64,000 bases of DNA. It comes from Ceratopteris richardii (Eukaryota; Streptophyta; Polypodiopsida; Polypodiales; Pteridaceae). Location of the stretch: contig CM035416.1 of assembly GCA_020310875.1 (NCBI GenBank), forward strand, positions 78,582,278 to 78,646,277, read 5' to 3'. Of the stretch, positions 12,601 through 22,080 are shown piece after piece (within the stretch, counting starts at the first letter, position 1; every line of letters begins with the position of its first letter). The translations under genes were made by a program, and so were the position numbers. Under the pieces are notes generated by a model. The model was not told where the DNA came from. It made no database searches and worked only from the letters and a program-made list of their open reading frames with translations.

Positions 12601-12805
12601 TGCGAGGAACCCTGTGTTCCATGCTCGCACTAAGCACATTGAGGTGCATTATCACTATGTCAAGGAGAGGTTCTCTGCTGGGGAGATTAGCTTGGCATAT
12701 GTGCCCATGCAGGAGAACATTGCATACCTTTTCGCGAAGGCTCTGCATAGGGAGAAGTTTGAAGCTTTTCGCAAAGCTTTGGGCTTACTTCCTTTTGTGG
12801 AGTGA
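9661..12805 (+). pseudogene. Copia B pol (protease, integrase, RT, RNase H)
   Basis: The protease DSGATKHITS is at about 9687; a short deletion follows near 9750 relative to A. The integrase finger at about 10045 has Asp in place of the first His (DARFAHLN), then CEGCILGK near 10150 and HSDVCG near 10237. The six-G run near 10431-10436 puts the frame out by one after SDRGG, exactly as in A. RT has [14 protein letters not shown] (about 11710) and an intact VVYVDDMLFTG (about 11845). A TAG at 12033-12035 is shared with D. RNase H runs to the stop near 12805. Confidence 0.85.
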
Positions 12806-12879
12806 TTTCCACATAGCTTGGTACTTCCTTATACATGAGTGCCAGCTCCTTGTTCACCGCATCACTCCCACGGGGGATT

Positions 12880-13107
12880 TGTTGATATATTTGGGTAGTG
12901 ATGTGTGTGAACACAATAGGACTGTCGGGGCACTTTTTTCCCTCTTTAGGAGGGTTCCCTCCCCCCTTGTATATACGCCTATTGCGCTAATGGGCTACTT
13001 ATAGTTGTACATTCTCTAGTAATACATTCAGTATTGTGTGTTGTGCTCCAAGCTTCTTCTTCTTCCTTGTGTTGTTCACGTGCTTCCGCAGACGTTTAAC
13101 TCCAACA
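12880..13107 (+). repeat. 3' LTR of copia B
   Basis: TGTTGATATATTTGGG ... TTAACTCCAACA, 228 bp, preceded by a purine tract (CACGGGGGATT, 12870-12879) and followed at once by the right ACAAT duplication. Confidence 0.9.
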
Positions 13108-13112
13108 ACAAT

Positions 13113-13747
13113 TTTCAAAGCTATAGTGGAGTGTATATGGTTGAGATGTCTATTGATGGATCTTTGTATGGAGATTGATGCTGCTACACATATTCTCACT
13201 GATAGTCAGAGTGCATTGGTTGTTGCACAAAACCCAATGTTTCATGCACGAACCAAACAAATTGAGGTGCATTATCACTATGTGAGAGAGTGCCTTCATG
13301 CAGGAGATATTGATTTGGTATATGTGCCTACACAATATAATGTGGTAAACATATTCACCAAATCTCTTCCATGGGAAAAGTGTGAAGCTTTTCGCAAAGC
13401 TTTAGGCTTATTATTATTGGGGCTGATCTGTCACTCCCTATATGTGTTCACACCATTCGCTCCAGGGGATTTTGTTACACTTATGTGTTCCTTGAGTAGC
13501 TTTGATGTGAACCTTTTCCCTATACATGGTCATTTTTACTCTAATATTGGCAAGAGGTTTTTTTCACCATGTTATCACATACATGATTCCCTCATATGTG
13601 GTGGTACTTTGTACTTAGGGATATTATTCAACCCTTACTTCAATTATGATCGTCAATCAATAGACAGAGCTATTCCAACCATCAGTCTTCTCTGTGTGTC
13701 TTACTGTGTTTGTGCTCCTTGTGTGTGCTTCTCGTGTGTCTCTCGCA
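13113..13747 (+). mobile_element. Copia element C, part 3: RNase H end and 3' LTR
   Basis: RNase H resumes in mid-domain (VECIWLRCLLMDL, then LTDSQSALVVAQNP, HARTKQIEVHYHYVRE and FRKALGL) to about 13420. A purine tract (CCAGGGGATTT, 13462-13472) precedes a TG start at 13473, which I take as the C 3' LTR, ending near the CA at 13747 where gypsy integrase sequence begins. No matching 5' LTR survives, so the LTR limits rest on the tract and the TG/CA rule only. Confidence 0.65.
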
Positions 13748-14763
13748 CTTCTACACATACCCAACATAGATGTGCTTGATAAAAAATGGGAATCCATCTC
13801 TATGGATTTCATAACAAAGTTGCTTGTGACCATAAGTGGGCATGATACCATCTTTGTTGTTGTGGATGGTCTTACAAAGATGGCACCTTTTTTTCCCATG
13901 AGGAAAATTGATACAGATATGCATGTTGCTAAACTTTTCATAAAAGAAATTTTCAGGTTACATGGTATACCTAAAAGTATAATTTCTTATAGGGATACAA
14001 GGTTTATGTCCGATTTTTGGAAAGCAACATTTCAATCCATAGGAACCAAATTATGCATGAGTACTGCATTTCATCCTCAAACTAATGGTGAGACCGAGAG
14101 GGTTAACCAGGTTCTTGAGGATATGTTACATATGTATGTAAATGATAAGCAAAACAATTGGACTGAGTATTTGCCTCTGGTTGAATATGCATAATAGTGT
14201 ATGGAATTTGTCTATTAAGATGACACATCAAATCTGGTTTTGGGCAGAGATCGTTGATTGTCTCCACATTATGCTAGTCCTTTTAAAATCTTAAAGAAAA
14301 TTAATTATGTTGCATATTTACTTGATCTGCCGAATACTTTGAAAATTCATCTAGTTTTCCATGTTGGATTACTTGAAAAGTATGTTCCTAATGCTAATTA
14401 CATTTTGCAAGACAAATATAAGTTGAAGGGAGATGCCACTTTTGAGCTTGAACCAGAAGTTATAATGGATAGGAGAATTAGACATCTTGGGAATCATGAT
14501 ATAGTGGAGATTTTAGTCAAGTGGTTTGCATTTCCTATTGAAGATTCAACATGGTTTGGTTTAGATGAATTTATGGAACATTATCCTTCTTTCCAACTTT
14601 GAGGACATAGTTCTTCAAAGAGGGGGAGAATTGTAAAATACCATTTTGATTTCCAAAAAAAAAGAAAGATGTGTAGCTAATAATGAAACTTCATGTTTAG
14701 GATATTCTAATCATGTCTACAATATTTTGTAGCAATAGGTTTTTACATTCTCTCTCTAGAAAG
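13748..14763 (+). mobile_element. Ty3/gypsy 3' fragment: integrase, chromodomain, LTR start
   Basis: Continuation of the gypsy element after the C insertion. The integrase core is open at 13694-14194 (SMDFITKL, DRYTRFMSD-like region, FHPQTNGETERVNQVLEDML). A second open segment at 14258-14602 holds the C-terminal GPFxIL-like region and a chromodomain-like tail (RRIRHLGNHDIVEILVKW ... STWFGLDEF). A purine tract (AAAGAGGGGGAGAA) ends at about 14631 and the LTR starts TGTAAAATACC at about 14632. Copia D is inserted in this LTR; its left target copy GAAAG is at 14759-14763. Confidence 0.82.
13753..14602 (+). pseudogene. Gypsy integrase with chromodomain (broken)
   Basis: The first two catalytic positions are recognisable (MDFITKL with Asp, and SYRDTRF where the usual aspartate follows Arg). 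The glutamate region is PQTNGETERVNQ. Stops follow VEYA at 14192-14197 and the frame changes before 14258. The C-terminal chromodomain targets integration to chromatin in the plant chromovirus lineage; the aromatic residues (W and F/Y) expected for methyl-lysine binding are partly visible. Confidence 0.75.
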
Positions 14764-14988
14764 TGAATTTAGGTAGTGATGTGTGTGAACACACTAGGAC
14801 TACCAGGGCACTTTTTTCCCTCTTTAGGAGGTCTTTTTCCCCCGGCTTGTATATATGCCTATAGCCCTAACGGGTTACTTATCTTTGTATGTTCTAGTGG
14901 TAATACATTCAGTATTGTGTGTTGTGCTCCAAGCTTCTTCTTCTTCCTTGTGTTGTTTGCGTGCTTCCATAGATGTCTAACTCCAACA
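14764..14988 (+). repeat. 5' LTR of copia D
   Basis: It begins TGAATTTAGGTAGTG, a few bases shorter than the family start, and ends TCTAACTCCAACA. The GAAAG target copy abuts its first base, which fixes the boundary. A primer-binding site (ATTGGTATAAGAGCA, 14989-15003) follows. Confidence 0.88.
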
Positions 14989-15341
14989 ATTGGTATAAGA
15001 GCATGTCGTTACTTCGTCTAGGATGTCGTCAACACCCATCCGATCACAATCTCAGAATCCCACAAAATTTGGTGAGCATACTCAAGGTGATTAGGAGATC
15101 AAAACAGCTTTGATTTGTGGTGCCAAAATCGTGATCTAAGCTCGTTTCGATCTCCGAATACTATCACAGTGCTTGTGTAGGCTATTTCATCTTTTTGTGT
15201 CAAAGATATATACATGTTTCGGTTCGCTAGTATAAGTTTCTCAAAGTCTCCTACAGGTCTAGTGGAACTTGTCATGGTAGTTTTGTTCAAGTTTTTCATA
15301 TACAATCATTTTTTTGCATCAGTGTATTTTAGTCATTGGCC

Positions 15342-15492
15342 ATGGTTGAAAGCAGTGATGTACTTCGTATGTTGGTTGTTGAGGATAAGTTGGATGGTAC
15401 CAATTACCCATTGTGGACTTATATGATGCGACATGTATTGGTTGCAAAAGGATTGTGGAACATTGTGCAGGGTGTTGAAGAACGTCCTATTA
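15342..15492 (+). pseudogene. Copia D gag, N-terminal part
   Basis: ATGGTTGAAAGC begins the family gag start (VESSDVLRMLVVEDKLDGT, NYPLWTYMMRHVL). It runs open to the insertion point of copia E, where it breaks off in the sequence for ERPIM. The leader at 14989-15341 matches the truncated leader of A. Confidence 0.82.
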
Positions 15493-16214
15493 TGTTAGAT
15501 ATGCTCAATACTCCACCCTCATGTGACCACAAATGATCCATGGTGCTCTAAGTTGTAAGGCCCCCATTATGAGGAGAAGCCATTATGAGAGCCCGGACAT
15601 TTGTGGAACCCTAACTTCCAAGTTAGATGAGGTCTATGTGTGACCGTTGATGGTTATAGATGATCTTTGTGAGCCTAGCCGTCAGGTTAGGTAGGGCATA
15701 AACTTCCAGGCCATTGGGTTATCATTTAAGGTGAAAATAAAGGCCCTGTGGCGTTGCGCGGTTTCCCCATAGAACCTTAATGGGGGGAGTGCAGAGGGGG
15801 GCTTGCCCCCTTCTGCGGGGTCCGGGGGGCCTATCCCCCCGGCCCGTAGGGCCGAGACGGTAGGACTTCTGGTCGTGGAGATATTGTCGGATCATATATT
15901 TTACCGACTAATTTGTATCTCCCGACTACGTTTATCTATACCGAACCGCCTTGTAAAAGCTATATAAGCACAGCCCAGGTTGAGCTTTATAAAGCATTGC
16001 GCACTAGTAAGCCCTTCATCTAGAGTCTGTCTAGATCGCCATCTAAGCTCCACAGTGGGAGCGCACGGGTGGACAACACCATCATTGTAACTGCATTATG
16101 CTTTGCAATCTGAGAATTTGAGTTCTCTACCTCTCAGTCTGCGTCTATCTTTGTCTGCGTTTTTCTCTCAACTCTATCTACAGGTCTATTCCGCTGTGCT
16201 ATTATTTTCTTACA
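15493..16214 (+). repeat. 5' LTR of copia E
   Basis: TGTTAGATATGCTCAAT ... TTATTTTCTTACA. A TATA box (CTATATAAGC) lies at 15959-15968, about 250 bp before the LTR end, so R-U5 begins near 15995. A stretch of three GC-rich hairpins lies in U3 at 15791-15853. Confidence 0.95.
15959..15968 (+). promoter_or_regulatory. TATA box in LTR of copia E
   Basis: CTATATAAGC follows a GTAAAAG stretch and is the only good TATA motif in the LTR. The expected transcript start is about 30 bp downstream. The same motif is in the 3' LTR near 20915. Confidence 0.7.
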
Positions 16215-16226
16215 TGGTATCAGAGC
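16215..16226 (+). promoter_or_regulatory. Primer-binding site of copia E
   Basis: TGGTATCAGAGC begins with the first base after the 5' LTR and is the standard complement of initiator tRNA-Met for plant copia elements. Confidence 0.92.
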
Positions 16227-16297
16227 TCAGGAGGCTCTGAGTGGTGCAGAAGCAGAAATGCAGAGGTTGCAGAGTTTTGAACAACAAAAGAGAGAAG

Positions 16298-19200
16298 ATG
16301 TCAAGTGGTGCGTCATCATCTACGACTGGGGGCCAAGGTGGTTCATCAACAGGAGTAGGTGGCGCACAAGCAGGAGCAGCAATGATGCCGATCATCCCAA
16401 CATTGCGGATACGGACACCAGCCTTCACAGAAGGTAAACTTGATGGTACGAACTACACCCTGTGGAAGTTCAAAATCACTTCTATTCTTGATTCATATGA
16501 GCTTTTGGAGACTGTTCTTGGGACTGATCATGAGCCCCAAGAAAGACCTGATCCAAATACTCCTGGTCGAATGATTCCTCCTGATGCTGATCTTCTACGT
16601 GCTTGGAAACGTAGAAATGCAGATGCACTCTGTGCTCTTGTTACAAGTACTTCTGATAGTGTTCTGACTCTCATTCAGCATACTACGAAGGCATGTGAAG
16701 CATGGAACATATTGAGAAATCAATATGAAACTCGTAATCAGACACGGATTCAGAACTTGGAGAATCAGCTTGCAGCAGAACGGTTTGCTGATGGGGAGAC
16801 TGCAGAGGTGTTTATCACTCGCATAAAGAATCTACGAGATCAAATGGCGGGAGCAGGTGTTCAAAAGTCAAGTGAAGAGCTAGCTCGACGTTGTCTTCGA
16901 ATTTGTCCACCTAAGTTTGATGGTCTGGTAACTGCTCTTTACACTCAAATCAGACCTCAACCACTAACTTTTGAAGAATTCAGTGCCTTACTCATGGAGG
17001 AGGAGTTGCGGCTCAAGGCAAGGAGTGGTGGTAGCAAAGGAGATGCTGCATTCACAGCAAATGCCAAAGGAGGCAAAACAGACTCTTCAAAAGATGGAGA
17101 CAAAAAGAAGAACGACAAAAAGAAGTTCAAGGGAGAGTGTTTCCACTGCAAGAAGAAGGGACACAGAATCCAAGACTGTCGCATCAAGAAGGCAGAAGAG
17201 AAGAGTGGCTCTTCAAAAGGTGGCAAGGGCAAGGAGTCTGCCAACACAGCAGAAACAGAGCTTGAGTTATTTGTTACGATAGAGGAGGTGTGCTCCTCGG
17301 CTGAAGATTCAGGAACAGACGACTCATGGGTGTTGGACAGCGGTGCATCTCGTCACATGACGAGTAGAAAAGACCTTTACAGTTCCTTACAGCCTCTAAA
17401 GGAACCCATCACAGTAAAGGTAGGAAACAATGCAAGATGTCCTGCAGAGGGCGAAGGTACGGTTTCTTTCATTAACTCTAATGGCGATACCAGAAAGCTT
17501 TCAAATGTGCTATATGTTCCACAAATAAAACGAAATCTACTTTCAGTAGCTTCTATAACTGATCAAGGTCATCAAGTATCTTTCAGTAAGACAGGAGCTA
17601 AGATTATGGACGGTAACAACAACATTGTTGGGACTGGCATAAGGAGGAACAACCTATATGAGTTGTGTGCTCTTACAGCCACTACAAATGTGGGCACAAG
17701 TAAGCTATGGCATGAGAGATTCGGCCACATTGGATACCCTGTACTGAAGGAGATGCATCGCAGAGGTATGGTTGCACACCTACCATAGATTGCAGAAATG
17801 AAGGAACCATGTGAAGCTTGCATGATGGGCAAGCAATAGAGGAAGGCATTTCCACAAGAAAGCAAGAACAGGGCAAGCTATCCTCTAGAGTTGGTGCATG
17901 CTGACTTGTGCGGAAAAATGCCTACACAGGCCTTGGGCGGATCTTCCTACTTCATGTTACTTGTCGACGACTATAGCAGGAAGATGTGGGTGTACTTCCT
18001 TCGCGATAAGGCTCAAGCTTTTGGTAAGTTTAAAGAATGGCTTCAGCTTGTTGAAATTGAAACAGGGAAGAAGATGAAGAAATTCAGGACAGACGGTGGT
18101 GGTGAGTTCACATCAATAGAGTTTGAAGATTTCTGCAAGAGTAAGGGAATCAAGCATCAACTCACAGTGGCACATAGTCCTCAACAGAACGGTGTTGCAG
18201 AACGCCGGAATCGAACCATCATGGAGATGGCAAGGTGCATGTTGAAAGGAAAGGGTTTGCCTAATCAGTTTTGGGCAGAGGCTGTCAACACTGTTGAAGC
18301 CTACACCAAGGCACTTGATGGAAAGACTCCACAAGAAGCCTACACGGGTAAAAAGCCTTCTGTTTCCCATTTCAAAGTATTTGGAAGTGAATGTTATGTA
18401 CATGTTCCAGATAGGGAGAGAAACAAGCTTCAACCAAAAAGCATCAAATGTATCTTCCTGGGGTACAGCGAAGATAAGAAGGCTTATAAGCTTTATGACC
18501 CTGAGGCTAAGAAGATCATGGCGAGTCGTGATGTGGTGTTCAAGGAGGAGCAGCCACATGCAGTGGAGGAGGATAAGAGAGCTTCCACTTTATCATCATG
18601 CGAAGGGGCAATCCACTATGAACCTGGCCCAAGAGCTATCCCTTCTACACAACAGAAGGAAGCATCATCTTCAGATGATGAGTCTAAAAGTCACCAACCT
18701 GCCAACACCCAAGTGGAAAAGCCATTGCCATGTTGGGTGAGGCAGCTCTATGATTCTGCAAACCCCATCCCACAGTCACTAGAACAGGTTGCAGATGGAC
18801 CGAGGCGATCACAGAGAATAGAGGAACAGAGACGGGCAAGCACCCATATTGTAAACACAGCCTTGATGGCTGATCTCATTCAAGAAGAAGCGAAGGAACC
18901 AAGCAATGTGGAAGAGGCACTCCATGATCCGAATTGGAGGGCTGCCATGCAAACAGAATACAACAATATCATGAAGAATGGAACTTGGGAGCTAGTGGAT
19001 CGACCCCCTAAGCGTAAAGTCATTGGCACCAAGTGGGTTTGGAAGCTAAAGTACAAGGCTGATGGTACTCTAGAAAAATATAAAGCAAGACTTGTTGCAC
19101 AGGGCTACTCACAAGTTGAAGGCATTGACTTTTGTGAATCATTTGCCCCGACTGCAAGAATGACTACTATCTGAGTAGTACTAGCTGTGGCTGCACATAA

Positions 19201-20419
19201 GCGTTGGCCAGTCTATCACATGGATGTTAAATCAGCGTTCCTGAATGGAGACCTCAAGGAGGAGGTATATGTGTCTCAGCCACCAGGGTTTGAGGCTCCC
19301 CATTCACAGAACAAGGTATGTAAGCTGAAGAAGGCATTATATGGGCTAAAACAAGCCCCTAGAGCATGGTACCAACGGATAGATAAGTATCTCTTGAATC
19401 TAGGGTTCAAAAGATGTGCTTCTGATGCTAACTTGTATGTTCTAAAGAAAGGAGGGAAGACAATTGTGCTTGTACTCTATGTAGATGACCTTGTGATTAC
19501 AGGAAATGATGATGCTCTTCTTCAACAAACAAAAGATGCCCTGAGTTCAGAATTTGAAATGACAGACTTGGGCTTAATGCATTATTGCTTAGGTCTTGAA
19601 GTTTGGCAGGAACCAGGGAAGATTTTCATCTCTCAACAAAAGTATGCAAGGCAGATATTGAAGGCATTCGACATGGAGGATTGCAAGGAAATTTCTACAC
19701 CCATGGAGGTCAACACAAAATTATCTATTGAAGATACTTCACCTCCAGTGGATATTGGAAGATACAGGAAATTGGTTGGAAGTCTCATCTACTTGTGCAA
19801 TAGCAGACCAGACATCTCTTATGTTGTTGGAGTAGTAAGCAGGTTCTCTAATAAACCTTGCCAAACTCATTGGAAGGCAAGCATGCGGATACTCAGGTAT
19901 GTGAAAGGAACCACTGATTATGGTATTCTTTATGAAGAAGGATCATCTCTTGCCGGATACTGTGACTCAGATTGGGCAGGAGATATTGATACCAGAAAAT
20001 CAGTTTCTGGATATTGCTTTTCTTTAGGATCAGGGATTTTCTCTTGGATCAGTAAGAAGCAACCGACTGTAGCATTATCTTCTACTGAAGCTGAGTACAA
20101 AGCTGCATGCGTTGCAGCATGTGAAGCAGTATGGTTGAGGAGGATCCTATGGCACATAGGAATACAAGGACAAGAGGCTACAGAGTTGAAGTGTGACAAC
20201 CAAAGTTGCATGGCCATCGCCAAAAATCCTGTTTTCCATGCACGTACGAAGCACATAGAAATCCAGTATCACTATGTGCGTGAGTTGATTGAGGACGGGG
20301 TCGTGGAGATAACCTATTGCCCTACTGAAGAAAATGGAGCAGACATCTTCACCAAGGCTCTTGGGAGAGAGCAACTTCTTCGACACTTTCCAAAGCTTGG
20401 GATTGGACCAAGGAGGTAG
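16298..20419 (+). pseudogene. Copia E gag-pol polyprotein with three nonsense codons
   Basis: One continuous frame of 1374 codons starts at the ATG of MSSGASSSTTGGQGG. In order: gag (DGTNYTLWKFKITSIL, about 16440), CCHC knuckle CFHCKKKGHRIQDC (about 17140), protease LDSGASRHMTS (about 17335), integrase finger (HERFGHIG, CEACMMGK), integrase core (HADLCG about 17900, RTDGGGEF about 18085, PQQNGVAERRN about 18183), RT with [12 protein letters not shown] (about 19468), and RNase H ([26 protein letters not shown]). TAG at 17786-17788, TAG at 17837-17839 and TGA at 19172-19174 interrupt it. There is no frameshift. All three stops are one C-to-T change from a sense codon. Confidence 0.93.
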
Positions 20420-20436
20420 TTCACCATTGGGTGGAC

Positions 20437-20448
20437 ATTGAGGGGGGG
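20437..20448 (+). promoter_or_regulatory. Polypurine tract of copia E
   Basis: A run of purines (TTGAGGGGGGG) directly precedes the 3' LTR and would prime plus-strand DNA synthesis. Confidence 0.85.
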
Positions 20449-21170
20449 TGTTAGATATGCTCAATACTCCACCCTCATGTGACCACAAATGATCCATGGT
20501 GCTCTAAGTTGTAAGGCCCCCATTATGAGGAGAAGCCATTATGAGAGCCCGGACATTTGTGGAACCCTAACTTCCAAGTTAGATGAGGTCTATGTGTGAC
20601 CGTTGATGGTTATAGATGATCTTTGTGAGCCTAGCCGTCAGGTTAGGTAGGGCATAAACTTCCAGGCCATTGGGTTATCATTTAAGGTGAAAATAAAGGC
20701 CCTGTGGCGTCGCGCGGTTTCCCCATAGAACCTTAATGGGGGGAGTGCAGAGGGGGGCTTGCCCCCTTCTGCGGGGTCCGGGGGGCCTATCCCCCCGGCC
20801 CGTAGGGCCGAGACGGTAGGACTTCTGGTCGTGGAGATATTGTCGGATCATATATTTTACCGACTAATTTGTATCTCCCGACTACGTTTATCTATACCGA
20901 ACCGCCTTGTAAAAGCTATATAAGCACAGCCCAGGTTGAGCTTTATAAAGCATTGCGCACTAGTAAGCCCTTCATCTAGAGTCTGTCTAGATCGCCATCT
21001 AAGCTCCACAGTGGGAGCGCACGGGTGGACAGCACCATCATTGTAACTGCATTATGCTTTGCAATCTGAGAATTTGAGTTCTCTACCTCTCAGTCTGCGT
21101 CTATCTTTGTCTGCATTTTTCTCTCAACTCTGTCTACAGGTCTATTCCGTTGTGCTGTTATTTTCTTACA
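20449..21170 (+). repeat. 3' LTR of copia E
   Basis: 722 bp, the same length as the 5' LTR with no indels. Six transitions separate them, four of them in the last ~65 bp. Confidence 0.95.
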
Positions 21171-22080
21171 TATTACACCTACAAATATAGGTATTAAAGC
21201 TAATGCAAATGGTGTTGAAGATGCTGATATTCTGCATATTCCTATTCGTGTTGCGGTTTCTGCTGCACCTACTATAGAGCAAATTTGTTGGGATGGCAAA
21301 GATGCTCAAGCACATGCATTGATAGCCTTGTTTGTCAAATGTGCCATTATTCCTCACATTCACTCTTGCAAAATAGTTAAGGATGCTTGGAATACACTTA
21401 CCACATTGTACCAAGCTAGGAATGAGGCTCGTGTTGCTTACCATCGAAAATAGTTGGAGAGTGAGCATATGAATGAAGGTGATTCTATGGACAATTTTCT
21501 GACAAAGATCAAGGATTCGAAGGAACATTTGATTTTTGTTGATGAAGTTATACTAGATAGCTCACTTGTGCAAACCGTTCTAAATGGTCTTCCTGATTCA
21601 TATCAGAGTTTTGCTTCTACTCTTCGTTTGATGATAAAAGGCAATCCAAATGCCTTGTCATTTGAAGAGTTAGTTTCTGTTCTGTTGTAGGAAGATCAAT
21701 TTAGGTAGAATAGGTCCATTATGTGTGTTGCAGATCAAGCTTTCCTGGCTAGTCAAAAGGGAAAAGGAAAATGGAGCTCTTCTACTAGTAAGCAGAAATC
21801 TACAAATGCTCCACATTTGACGAAGGAAGACAAAGATGAGAAGTATTAGAAAAGCAAAAATTGTTTTGCAAACATTGTAAAGAAAATGATCATGTCATTA
21901 AGAGTTGTCCAAAACTAGCTGGTAAAGAGGCAAAGAAGAAAGAGGTCAGAATGATTTTTGCAAAGGCCTCTACACCGAAAACAGAGTCTGCTAATCTTGT
22001 ACAGAATGAAGAATGGGTGTTTACTACTATTTGCAGTTTTGACCCATCTTCTCATGAGTAGTGTATGTTTGCAGTAGACT
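21171..22080 (+). pseudogene. Copia D gag, C-terminal part
   Basis: Gag resumes after the TATTA duplication (AHALIALFVK, LTTLYQARNEARVAY). It has TAG at 21451-21453 (shared with B), TAG near 21688, further stops near 21704 and 21848, and a degenerate CCHC knuckle region near 21865-21905 (CKHCKENDHVIKSC). Confidence 0.8.

Larger units (their letters stand above)
8765..13107 (+). mobile_element. Ty1/copia element B, full span with both LTRs
   Basis: Bounded by LTRs at 8765-8987 and 12880-13107 and flanked by the 5-bp direct repeat ACAAT (8760-8764 and 13108-13112), inside the RNase H of copia C. The two C halves read across the insertion once B and one ACAAT are ignored. B has a primer-binding site, a gag lacking its 5' part, protease, integrase, RT and RNase H in copia order. 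The LTRs differ at roughly twenty or more positions including small indels, so the insertion is old. It belongs to the family of A and D. Confidence 0.92.
15493..21170 (+). mobile_element. Ty1/copia element E, structurally complete and young
   Basis: Two 722-bp LTRs (15493-16214 and 20449-21170) with TG...CA ends are flanked by TATTA on both sides (15488-15492 and 21171-21175). Primer-binding site, gag-pol frame and polypurine tract are all in place. The LTRs differ at six positions by eye, all transitions, so the insertion is recent. The single frame 16298-20419 is interrupted only by three nonsense codons. It is a different copia family from A-D. It sits in the gag of copia D and is the last insertion in this nest. 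Confidence 0.95.

Noticed and set aside
13036..13779. A continuous 247-codon frame across 13036-13779
   Set aside because: It crosses from the B LTR through RNase H of copia C into the C LTR; only the RNase H part has meaning.
17786..19174. Stops in copia E as sites of readthrough or U-to-C RNA editing
   Set aside because: Such editing is known from organelles of some land plants, not from nuclear retrotransposon RNA; deamination explains all three stops more simply.
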